From the NCBI GenBank assembly GCA_025936615.1, contig JAICSZ010000035.1:1-10504 (forward strand): a stretch of DNA of 10,504 bases. The letters are read 5' to 3'. The stretch is from Pedococcus sp. (lineage in GTDB: Bacteria > Actinomycetota > Actinomycetes > Actinomycetales > Dermatophilaceae). Every line of letters begins with the position of its first letter. Position 1 is the first letter of the stretch. Below are positions 1-6,012 of the stretch, in pieces. The notes under the pieces were generated by a model. That model ran no database searches. It was not told where the DNA came from and worked only from the letters and a program-made list of their open reading frames with translations. Position numbers and translations under genes: made by a program.

Positions 1-107
1 CCATCGAGGTGCTCGTCCCCAAGGAGTACGCCCCCGAGCCACTCCTCCTGCCCGCCTTCGTCCCGGCCGCCAAGGCGCTGCCGACGAACGGCCGACACTG
101 CTCCTGA
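1..107 (+). CDS. 3' end of a DUF3515-like protein (partial)
   Basis: Only the last 34 codons are in the window, read from base 3 and ending in TGA at 105-107. The tail contains VPKEYAPEPLLLPAFVPAA followed by a Cys-Ser C terminus. A plus-strand gene converging on a minus-strand ddl is the arrangement of the DUF3515 putative secreted protein in Mycobacterium (Rv2980 beside ddlA) and of the equivalent gene in Streptomyces. A valine-proline-x-x-tyrosine stretch near the C terminus agrees with my recollection of that family. Its function is unknown. The stop lies 27 bp before the end of ddl. The reading frame is fairly sure; the family is an inference from position and a short tail. Confidence 0.5.
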   Translation, partial: IEVLVPKEYAPEPLLLPAFVPAAKALPTNGRHCS

Positions 108-134
108 CCGACCCCTCACCCTGGCGGGAGGTGG

Positions 135-1268
135 TCAGCGCAGGCCGACCGGGCGGTGCAGGGCCAGCTGGACCAGCTCGTCGATGAGCTCGGGGTAGGC
201 CACGCCACTCGCCGCCCACATCTGCGGGTACATCGAGTGCGGCGTGAACCCGGGCATGGTGTTGATCTCGTTCACGAAGACCTCGCCCTTGTCGGTGTAG
301 AAGCAGTCGACCCGCGCCAGCCCCTCGCAGCCGAGTGCCTCGAAGGCCGCCGCGGCAAGGCGACGCACCTCGTCGGACACGTGGTCGGGGACCTTCGCCG
401 GACAGCTCAGGACGACGCCCTGGTCGTCGAGGTACTTGGCCTCGAAGTCGTAGAAGTCGTGCCCGTGCCCCTCCTCGACGACGATCTCGCCGACCTCGGA
501 CGTGCGGGGCGGGTCGGTGTCGCGGCCCTGCAGGACGGCGCACTCGATCTCGCGCCCGGTGATGCCCTGCTCGACGACCACCTTGCGGTCGTGCTCTCGC
601 GCAGCGACGATCGCCGCCTCGAGACCGTCGCTCCCGGACACCTTGGTGATGCCCATGCTCGACCCGGCGCGGGCCGGCTTGACGAACACGGGGTAGGTCA
701 GCGCGCCGACCGCGTCCATGGCGGCCGCCTTGTCGCGTCGCCACTGCGCATCCGTGACGACGACGTAGGGCCCGACGGGCAGGCCAGCCGCCGCGAAGAC
801 CACCTTCATGTAGTGCTTGTCCATGCCGGCGGCCGAGGCGAAGACCCCTGACCCGACGTAGCGGATGTCGGCGAGCTCGAGCATTCCCTGGAGGGTGCCG
901 TCCTCACCGAACGGCCCGTGCAGCAGTGGAAGGACGACGTCCACGTCACCCAGGCTGCGGGGCACCTGCTCGGGCTCGAGCACGGTGATCCCGCGCTCGG
1001 TGGTGGCCAGCGGCACCAGGACCCCGGTGCCACTGGGGTCGACCTCCGGCGTCTGGCTGGCCGTGAGCTCCAGGAGCCTCGGGTCGCCGTCGGTCAGCAC
1101 CCAGTGGCCGTCGCGGGAGATCCCGATCGGGACGACTTCGTAGGCGTCCCGGTCGATGGCCTGCATCACGCCCGCGGCCGTCGCGCAGGAGACGGCGTGC
1201 TCCGAGGAGCGGCCACCGAAGACGATCGCGACCCGTGGCTTGCGAGGGGCTGGCTGGTCCGTAGTCAT
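135..1268 (-). CDS. ddl: D-alanine--D-alanine ligase
   Basis: This cytoplasmic ATP-grasp enzyme joins two D-alanines for the peptidoglycan stem peptide. Its 377 residues show the full family pattern: the N-terminal VAIVFGGRSSEHAVS with Glu23, LLHGPFGEDG (116-125), the ATP-grasp segment VFVKPARAGSSMGITKV (194-210), the omega loop FYDFEAKY (272-279), and the metal and substrate residues Asp321, Glu334 and Asn336 in RVDCFYT and VNEINTMPGFT. The tyrosine of AKY is the one kept in D-Ala-D-Ala ligases, so a D-Ala-D-Lac (Van-type) role is not suggested. The frame is open upstream to 1319, but those 17 residues are not ligase-like. ATG at 1268 is preferred because homology begins there and a TACGCT box lies 8 nt upstream. 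No Shine-Dalgarno is seen, so translation is probably leaderless. Confidence 0.96.
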   Translation of the reverse strand: MTTDQPAPRKPRVAIVFGGRSSEHAVSCATAAGVMQAIDRDAYEVVPIGISRDGHWVLTDGDPRLLELTASQTPEVDPSGTGVLVPLATTERGITVLEPEQVPRSLGDVDVVLPLLHGPFGEDGTLQGMLELADIRYVGSGVFASAAGMDKHYMKVVFAAAGLPVGPYVVVTDAQWRRDKAAAMDAVGALTYPVFVKPARAGSSMGITKVSGSDGLEAAIVAAREHDRKVVVEQGITGREIECAVLQGRDTDPPRTSEVGEIVVEEGHGHDFYDFEAKYLDDQGVVLSCPAKVPDHVSDEVRRLAAAAFEALGCEGLARVDCFYTDKGEVFVNEINTMPGFTPHSMYPQMWAASGVAYPELIDELVQLALHRPVGLR

Positions 1269-1276
1269 CGCCGTCG

Positions 1277-1282
1277 AGCGTA
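1277..1282 (-). promoter_or_regulatory. Leaderless -10 box of ddl
   Basis: Read on the minus strand, TACGCT fits the actinobacterial TANNNT -10 consensus and ends 8 nt before the ddl ATG. A transcript starting at the A of the start codon would be leaderless, which agrees with the lack of a ribosome binding site. No clear -35 element is visible, as is common in these genomes. Confidence 0.55.
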
Positions 1283-1329
1283 TATGGGCCGGACTGCGGG
1301 CAGCCGCCTCGACCCGCACGGCGGCCGCC

Positions 1330-1335
1330 TACGCT
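1330..1335 (+). promoter_or_regulatory. Leaderless -10 box of the PLP-enzyme gene
   Basis: TACGCT ends 7 nt before the GTG start at 1343, and no Shine-Dalgarno lies between them. It is the same hexamer at nearly the same spacing as the box for divergent ddl, so the 74-bp region carries two back-to-back leaderless promoters. A weak -35 candidate, TCGACC at 1309-1314, has only a 15-nt spacer. Confidence 0.55.
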
Positions 1336-1342
1336 GGTCGCC

Positions 1343-2455
1343 GTGACCGACGAGACCCTCGCCCCCGCCACGCGCGCCGTCGCCCTCGGGCGCCAAAGCC
1401 GGACCCCCGGAGCCGGGGTGAACGCCCCGCTCGAGCTCTCGTCCACCTACATCGCGGACGGGCCGGTCAACTACGCACGCGCTGGCAACCCCACGTGGTC
1501 GGCGTTCGAGGAGGCCCTCGGCTCGCTCGAGGGTGGCGAGGCGCTGGTCTTCGCCTCCGGCATGGCGGCGGTCTCGGCCGCGCTGTCACTGCTCCCGCAC
1601 GGCGGTGTCGTGGTCGTGCCCCACCACTCCTACAACGGCACCACCTCGCTGCTCGACGAGCTGGCCGGGTCGGGGGCGGCCGTGGTGCGCCGGGTCGACC
1701 CCACGGACCAGCCCGCAGTGCGCGCGGCGCTGGTCGGCGCTGCGATGCTGTGGGTCGAGTCGCCCACCAACCCGATGCTCGAGGTCTCCGACATCGCGGC
1801 GCTGGCCGACCTGGCCCACGAGGCTGGTGCGGTGACGGTGTGCGACAACACGTTTGCGACCCCGTTGGTCCAGCGTCCCCTGGAGGACGGCGTGGACGTC
1901 GTACTGCACTCGGTCACCAAGTACCTCGCCGGCCACTCGGACGTCATCCTCGGTGCCCTGGTGACGCCGGCCACCGAGGCGGGCCGGGCGACCCGCGAGC
2001 GGCTGTCCCGCCACCGCCTCCTGCACGGCGCCATCGCCGGACCGTTCGAGACCTGGCTCGCGCTCCGGGGCCTGCGCACCCTGCACCTGCGGGTCGAGCG
2101 AGCCACCGCCAACGCCACCGAGCTGGCGTCCCGGCTCGAAGCCCACCCGGGGGTCGAGCGGGCCCGCTACCCCGGCTTCGGCGCGATCGTGACGATCGAG
2201 GTGCCGGGAGGCGCAGCCGGCGCCGAGCGGGTGGCGGCTGCGGCCCGGCTCTGGACCCACGCCACGAGCCTGGGCGGGGTGGAGTCCCAGCTCGAGCGCC
2301 GCCGGCGTCACGCGTCCGAGCCCGAGACGGTCCCGGAGTCGCTGCTGCGGCTGTCCGTCGGCATCGAGGACGTCGAGGACCTGTGGCGCGACCTCGACCA
2401 GGCCCTCGCGGCGAACGATCCGGACCAGGACGGCAGCCACAGCCACGACCGATGA
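1343..2455 (+). CDS. Cystathionine gamma-synthase/lyase-family PLP enzyme
   Basis: This fold-type I PLP enzyme of the Cys/Met metabolism family has 370 residues and starts at GTG. Visible motifs are YARAGNPT (44-51, cofactor phosphate and neighbouring-subunit tyrosine), ASGMAA (71-76), the HHSYNGT stretch with Tyr97, SPTNP (140-144), DNTFATP (168-174) and SVTKYLAGHSD with the Schiff-base Lys193. It therefore acts in transsulfuration or related gamma-elimination; synthase and lyase cannot be told apart by eye. It is shorter than the usual 380-400 residues. After RYPGF (276-280) it goes straight to the next beta strand, lacking the HP-x-H...QM-type stretch of about 15 residues normally found there. 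The C terminus is acidic and ends in SHSHDR. The start rests on homology and the TACGCT box 7 nt upstream. The next gene follows after 53 bp and may share its transcript. Confidence 0.9.
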   Translation: MTDETLAPATRAVALGRQSRTPGAGVNAPLELSSTYIADGPVNYARAGNPTWSAFEEALGSLEGGEALVFASGMAAVSAALSLLPHGGVVVVPHHSYNGTTSLLDELAGSGAAVVRRVDPTDQPAVRAALVGAAMLWVESPTNPMLEVSDIAALADLAHEAGAVTVCDNTFATPLVQRPLEDGVDVVLHSVTKYLAGHSDVILGALVTPATEAGRATRERLSRHRLLHGAIAGPFETWLALRGLRTLHLRVERATANATELASRLEAHPGVERARYPGFGAIVTIEVPGGAAGAERVAAAARLWTHATSLGGVESQLERRRRHASEPETVPESLLRLSVGIEDVEDLWRDLDQALAANDPDQDGSHSHDR

Positions 2456-2495
2456 GCCGGTCGCACCACCCGGGTCTGACCTGGCAGGCTCGCTG

Positions 2496-2502
2496 AAAGG
2501 AG
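2496..2502 (+). promoter_or_regulatory. Strong Shine-Dalgarno
   Basis: AAAGGAG lies 6 nt before the ATG at 2509 and fixes that start. It contrasts with the leaderless upstream gene and would let this gene be translated from a shared transcript. Confidence 0.8.
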
Positions 2503-2508
2503 AAGTCC

Positions 2509-3156
2509 ATGTCCGAGGTCCGCGTCCACAACTTCTCGATCTCCCTCGACGGGTTCGCCACCGGTGAGCCGCAGACACTCGAGGCCCCCTTCGGCCACGC
2601 AGGCCAACGGCTGCACGAGTGGATGTTCCGGACCCGGTTCTGGCACCAGATGGACGGCAGTCCCGGGGGCACGGTTGGCGCGGACAACGCCTTCGCCGAG
2701 CGCCACGAGCCGGGCTTCGGGGCCGAGATCATGGGCTCCGGGAAGTTCGGCCCACCCGGCTGGCAGGACGACCCCGGCTGGAAGGGCTGGTGGGGACCGA
2801 ACCCGCCCTTCCACACGCCGACGTTCGTGCTCACCCACCGGCCGCGCTCCCCGATCCAGATGGAGGGCGGCACCACCTTCCACTTCCTCGACGCCACCCC
2901 GGCCGAGGCGCTCGAGCAGGCCCGCGCCTCGGCCGGCGGCCGGGACGTGCGGATCGGCGGCGGGCCGACGGTCGTGCGCGACTTCGTCGCCGCCGGGCTG
3001 GTCGACCACATGCACGTGGTCCAGGTGCCGGTCGTGCTCGGCCGCGGGGTGCGCCTCTGGGACGGCCTCGAGGCCCTCGAGGACACCTACGACATCGAGT
3101 CCGTCTCGACGCCGAGCGGCGTCACGCACCTGACCTTCACCACCAAGAGGGGGTGA
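2509..3156 (+). CDS. Dihydrofolate reductase family protein (RibD C-terminal-like)
   Basis: The 215-residue protein has the DHFR/RibD-C fold pattern: an N-terminal strand with SISLDGFATG (10-19), a middle GFGAEIMGSGKFGPPG (69-84), and the NADPH-binding segment RIGGGPTVVRDFVAAGLVDH (148-167) followed by VPVVLGRGVRLWDG (173-186). This is the broad family of small NADPH-dependent reductases (YyaP/YwjB-like), most without an assigned substrate, so no specific reaction is claimed. The segment 84-101 is tryptophan-, proline- and glycine-rich (five Trp), typical of the longer actinobacterial members. Where relatives usually read GRNMFGP, this protein reads GSGKFGP. It is likely cytoplasmic, with no signal peptide. 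Its stop lies 19 bp from the gpsA stop in a convergent arrangement. Confidence 0.85.
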   Translation: MSEVRVHNFSISLDGFATGEPQTLEAPFGHAGQRLHEWMFRTRFWHQMDGSPGGTVGADNAFAERHEPGFGAEIMGSGKFGPPGWQDDPGWKGWWGPNPPFHTPTFVLTHRPRSPIQMEGGTTFHFLDATPAEALEQARASAGGRDVRIGGGPTVVRDFVAAGLVDHMHVVQVPVVLGRGVRLWDGLEALEDTYDIESVSTPSGVTHLTFTTKRG

Positions 3157-3175
3157 GCGCGCCCTCGCGAACCGC

Positions 3176-4174
3176 TCAGCGAGCCTCGTTCTTGAGCGCC
3201 CGGCCCATCAGGGCCCCGACGACCTCGGCCGGTGGCCGCCCGTCGTGGACGACCGCCGCCACCTGCTCCACGATCGGCACCTCGACCCCGTGCGCGCTGG
3301 CCAGCTGCAGGATCGACTCGCAGGACTTCACGCCCTCAGCGGTCTGACGGGTCTGGGCGACGACGTCCGCGATGCTCATGCCCTGCCCGAGCTTGACCCC
3401 GAAGGCGTGGTTGCGGGACAGCGGCGACATGCAGGTCGCGATGAGGTCACCCACCCCCGCGAGCCCGGAGAAGGTCACCGGGTCGGCGCCCAGGGCCAGG
3501 CCGAGCCGCGTCGTCTCGGCCAGCCCGCGGGTGATGATCGAGGCCTTGGAGTTGTCGCCGAACCCCAGCCCCTCGGCCATCCCGACGGCGAGGGCGATGA
3601 CGTTCTTCAAGGCTCCGCACAGCTCGGTGCCGACGACGTCGGTATTGGTGTATGGCCGGAAGTAGGGCGGGTTGGCGGCCGCTGCGACCTTCCCTGCCAC
3701 GTCCTCGTCGACGCAGGCGACGACGCTGGCGGCGGGCTGCTTGCGCGCGATCTCCGGCGCGAGGTTGGGCCCGGACAGCACGACGATTCGCCGGGGGTCC
3801 ACTCCCCCGACCTCCGCGATGACCTCGCTCATCCGCTTGGAGGTGCCGAGCTCGACCCCCTTCATGAGGGAGACCACGGCGGCGATGTCGCCGAGCACCT
3901 CACCCCACTCGCCGAGGTTGGCCCGCAGGGTCTGCGAGGGCACAGCCAGCACGATGATGTCCGCGGCGTCGGCCGCCTCGGCCGGGTCGGTGGTGGCGCT
4001 CACCGCCGGTGGCAGCGCCAGGTCGGGCAGGTACTCCGCGTTGCAGCCCGCGTTGACCTGGTCCACGACCGTCTGTCGCCGGCCCCACATGCGGACCGTG
4101 GTGCCACCGTCGGCGAGCACGCTCGCGAAGGCGGTTCCCCAGCTGCCGGTGCCGAACACCGCCGCCTGGGTCAT
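3176..4174 (-). CDS. gpsA: NAD(P)-dependent glycerol-3-phosphate dehydrogenase
   Basis: GpsA reduces dihydroxyacetone phosphate to sn-glycerol-3-phosphate, the backbone for phospholipid synthesis. The 332 residues match the usual family length. The N-terminal Rossmann motif is GTGSWG (8-13), followed by SLMKG with Lys105, LSGPNLAPEIA (133-143), the catalytic Lys190 in CGALKNVIALAVG, GFGDNSKA (204-211), GLAGVGDLIATC with Asp243, and SRNHAFG with Arg254-Asn255. The ATG at 4174 overlaps the plsC stop as ATGA. AGGAGG at 4182-4187, inside the end of plsC, sits 7 nt upstream, so the two genes are almost certainly an operon with coupled translation. Product supply (glycerol-3-phosphate) and acyl transfer fit together. 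Confidence 0.97.
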   Translation of the reverse strand: MTQAAVFGTGSWGTAFASVLADGGTTVRMWGRRQTVVDQVNAGCNAEYLPDLALPPAVSATTDPAEAADAADIIVLAVPSQTLRANLGEWGEVLGDIAAVVSLMKGVELGTSKRMSEVIAEVGGVDPRRIVVLSGPNLAPEIARKQPAASVVACVDEDVAGKVAAAANPPYFRPYTNTDVVGTELCGALKNVIALAVGMAEGLGFGDNSKASIITRGLAETTRLGLALGADPVTFSGLAGVGDLIATCMSPLSRNHAFGVKLGQGMSIADVVAQTRQTAEGVKSCESILQLASAHGVEVPIVEQVAAVVHDGRPPAEVVGALMGRALKNEAR

Positions 4175-4944
4175 CCGGCATCCTCCTGGCGCCTCGGGGC
4201 CCGGCGGAAGTTGCCCGTCGTCGGCAGCCCGTGCTTGCGGGAGTCGAACCGGTCAGCCGGCGCCTTCTCACCCCGCAGCACCTCGAGCTCGGCGGTGATC
4301 GCGGTCATGATGCGTCCGGTCGCCTCACGCAGCACCGTTGCCGTGACCGGCTTGTCGTAGAGGTCCTCGAGGTCGACCGGCTTGCCCGCCCGCACGTGCA
4401 TCGTCTTGCGGGGGAACAGCCGCACCCGCTTGGAGTAGGGCGCCAGGACCTCCTGCGGTCCCCACTGCGCCACCGGGATGACCGGGCACCGGGTCATCAG
4501 CGCGATCCGGGCGGCGCCGGTCTTGCCGACCATCGGCCACAGGTCGGGGTCGCGGGTGAGCGTGCCCTCGGGGTAGACGCCGACGCACTTGCCCTGGTTC
4601 TCGATGGCCGACAGCGCGGCGCGGAAGGCCTCGGCGGCCTGGCCGCTGTTGCGGTAGACCGGGATCTGCTGCGCGCCGCGGACGAGTGCTCCCACCAGCG
4701 GGATCCGGAACACCGACTCCTTCGCGAGGTAGTAGACCTCGCGGCCGTTGTCGTACATGAAGTGCGCGAAGGTCAGCGGCTCGACGTAGGACAGGTGGTT
4801 GGGGCAGACGACGAAGCCGCCCGTCCTCGGCAGGTTCTCGGTGCCCTGCCAGTCGCGCTTGGTGAGCAGCACGAGCAGCGGCCGCACGATGACCACCACG
4901 ACGCGGTAGGCGAGGGGCAGTCGGCGCTGGCCGCTGTCGGTCAC
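4171..4944 (-). CDS. PlsC-type lysophospholipid acyltransferase (HX4E variant)
   Basis: This is a membrane-associated acyltransferase of the PlsC/LPLAT family, likely acylating 1-acyl-glycerol-3-phosphate or a related acceptor. Of its 257 residues, a hydrophobic stretch (about 11-28) forms the N-terminal membrane segment. Motif I reads CPNHLSYVEP, with His50 and Glu55 where the family has Asp (HX4D). Motif III is YPEGTLTRDPDLWPM (124-138), and a proline-rich motif IV is CPVIPVAQWGPQ (153-164). The basic C-terminal tail is disordered-looking. GTG at 4944 was chosen because GGAG lies 5 nt upstream and similarity begins there; the frame is open to 5022, but that extension is arginine-rich and not family-like. 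It overlaps gpsA by 4 bp and diverges from fbiD. The family is sure; the exact acceptor is not. Confidence 0.9.
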   Translation of the reverse strand: MTDSGQRRLPLAYRVVVVIVRPLLVLLTKRDWQGTENLPRTGGFVVCPNHLSYVEPLTFAHFMYDNGREVYYLAKESVFRIPLVGALVRGAQQIPVYRNSGQAAEAFRAALSAIENQGKCVGVYPEGTLTRDPDLWPMVGKTGAARIALMTRCPVIPVAQWGPQEVLAPYSKRVRLFPRKTMHVRAGKPVDLEDLYDKPVTATVLREATGRIMTAITAELEVLRGEKAPADRFDSRKHGLPTTGNFRRAPRRQEDAG

Positions 4945-4949
4945 GGGGT

Positions 4950-4953
4950 CTCC
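4950..4953 (-). promoter_or_regulatory. Shine-Dalgarno fixing the plsC GTG start
   Basis: On the minus strand CTGGAG is followed by ACCCC and then GTG, giving a 5-nt gap from GGAG to the start. This decides for GTG at 4944 over the longer open frame. Confidence 0.7.
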
Positions 4954-5027
4954 AGGTTCGACGGGGTTGGGGCGTGAGCATCCTCGCCGTTCGCGGGGTC
5001 GGTGTCGAGCAGCGGCGCGCACGCTGG

Positions 5028-5033
5028 GACGAT
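5028..5033 (+). promoter_or_regulatory. Possible -10 box of fbiD
   Basis: GACGAT ends 6 nt before the ATG at 5040. It matches TANNNT except at the first base, and no good Shine-Dalgarno is present (only GGGA about 10 nt upstream). A leaderless start is possible but poorly supported. The 95-bp gap must hold promoters for both fbiD and plsC. Confidence 0.25.
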
Positions 5034-5039
5034 CGTGCG

Positions 5040-5900
5040 ATGTCCGCTCGCGCCGACTGGCACCTCGTCGTCCCCGTCAAGGGTGGGGCGGCTGCGAAGT
5101 CGCGCCTGCACCCGCCGACCGGGGTGGCGCGCGAGGACCTGGCGCTCGCCCTCGCCTCGGACTGCCTCACGGCGTGCAGTGCCGGTATGCCGGCCGGCCG
5201 GCTCCTCGTGGTCACCTCCGACCAGCGGGCGGCCGAGGTCGCACACCACGCCGGTGCCGGGGTCGTGCCCGACCCCGGCGGGGGGCTGAACGCGGCGGTC
5301 GACGCCGGCCTCGGCGCGGTGGTGTCGGCGGCGGGGCTGCAGGCGCCCGTGGCCGTCCTGCTCGGCGACCTGCCCGCGCTGCGCCCGGCCGACCTGAGGA
5401 CGGCACTGGGCGCCGCCGCGGCATACCCCCTGGCGGTGGTGCCCGACGCGGCCGGTGGGGGGACCGTGCTGCTCACGGCGCTGGAGGCGCACCGGCTCGT
5501 GCCGCGCTTCGGGGCGGGGTCCGCCGCGAGGCACGAGGCGGGCGGCCACCGCCGGCTGGACCTCGACCTGGCACGCCTGCGCACCGATGTCGACGACGAC
5601 ACCTCCCTGGCCGCCGCGGTGCGCCTCGGGGTGGGGGCGGCGACCACCGCCGTGCTCGACGGCGCGGCTACGCTGCCGGACATGCAGGCGAGCGTGCACA
5701 CCTTCGACGAGGACAGCGGCGCCGGGTCGGTGCTGCTCGACGACGGTCGGGAGGTGGCCTTCAGCGGCGAGGTGTTCGCTGCGAGCGCGCTGCGGCACGT
5801 GCGGCCCGGCCAGCGGCTGAGCATCGAGGTGGACGGTGACGGCGACGACGTGTCGCGGCTGTGGCTGGTCGGCGTGGGGGACGACCAGACCATCGGCTGA
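5040..5900 (+). CDS. fbiD: FbiD/CofC guanylyltransferase fused to a cold-shock-like domain
   Basis: Residues 1 to about 208 are the FbiD/CofC nucleotidyltransferase of coenzyme F420 synthesis, which in actinobacteria activates phosphoenolpyruvate with GTP for FbiA. Motifs are VVPVKGGAAAKSRL (10-23), LLVVTSD (55-61), LLGDLPALRP (107-116) and RFGAGSAARH (156-165), closing with DVDDDTSLAAAVRLGVG (183-199). The M. tuberculosis FbiD ends about where residue 207 lies here. Instead of stopping, this frame continues through GAATLPD into Met215 and a 72-residue cold-shock-like domain, giving 286 residues. The ATG at 5040 is preferred to an upstream in-frame GTG (4974), whose 22 extra residues do not look like family sequence. 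F420 synthesis is expected in actinobacteria. Whether the fusion exists as one polypeptide, or arose by loss of a stop codon, is open. Confidence 0.88.
   Translation: MSARADWHLVVPVKGGAAAKSRLHPPTGVAREDLALALASDCLTACSAGMPAGRLLVVTSDQRAAEVAHHAGAGVVPDPGGGLNAAVDAGLGAVVSAAGLQAPVAVLLGDLPALRPADLRTALGAAAAYPLAVVPDAAGGGTVLLTALEAHRLVPRFGAGSAARHEAGGHRRLDLDLARLRTDVDDDTSLAAAVRLGVGAATTAVLDGAATLPDMQASVHTFDEDSGAGSVLLDDGREVAFSGEVFAASALRHVRPGQRLSIEVDGDGDDVSRLWLVGVGDDQTIG
5669..5674 (+). promoter_or_regulatory. Internal leaderless -10 box for the cold-shock-like ORF
   Basis: TACGCT lies inside the end of the fbiD reading frame and ends 7 nt before the in-frame ATG at 5682. Hexamer and 7-nt spacing equal those before the PLP-enzyme gene. 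No Shine-Dalgarno precedes the ATG. No -35 element is evident. Confidence 0.5.
5682..5900 (+). CDS. Cold-shock-domain-like protein (internal start in fbiD frame)
   Basis: From the in-frame ATG at 5682 this 72-residue ORF reads MQASVHTFDEDSGAGSVLLDD, then GREVAFSGEVFAAS, LRHVRPGQRLSIEV and VSRLWLVG. The layout is that of the small five-stranded OB-fold cold-shock family: an initial strand, a turn rich in Asp/Gly, the GSVLLDDG strand, then GQRLSIEV. The aromatic RNP motifs of classical CspA (KGFGFI and VFVHF) are not kept, so nucleic-acid binding is not assured. I recall small proteins of this type following cofC/fbiD as separate genes in related actinobacteria. A dedicated start signal (TACGCT plus 7 nt) supports separate expression, in addition to or instead of the FbiD fusion. 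Confidence 0.6.
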   Translation: MQASVHTFDEDSGAGSVLLDDGREVAFSGEVFAASALRHVRPGQRLSIEVDGDGDDVSRLWLVGVGDDQTIG

Positions 5901-6012
5901 GGCAGCCGCCGCCCCACCGCCCTCCTTGTTGCTGCGCCGCACTGCGTTGCGATGCCACGCACGCATCTCACCCAACGGAGCGAGACTGACGCCGCAGTCG
6001 GTCGTGGACTGG
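5901..6012 (+). other. Convergent gap between fbiD and murA
   Basis: Two genes end facing each other here. Only weak inverted repeats are seen: GATGC...GCATC (5951-5967) and GACTG...CAGTC (5984-5999), both with 5-bp stems and no T-run. I see no convincing terminator and no small gene. Confidence 0.4.

Noticed and set aside
1269..1319. Longer ddl start at 1319
   Set aside because: The extra 17 residues are not ligase-like and would extend over the TACGCT box; ATG at 1268 fits the family start.
1156..2496. A 446-codon plus-strand ORF over the PLP-enzyme gene
   Set aside because: Arg/Gly/Pro-rich shadow in another frame; the frame at 1343-2455 carries all the enzyme motifs.
4974..5039. Upstream in-frame GTG start for fbiD
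   Set aside because: The extra 22 residues lie in the divergent promoter region and match nothing in the family.
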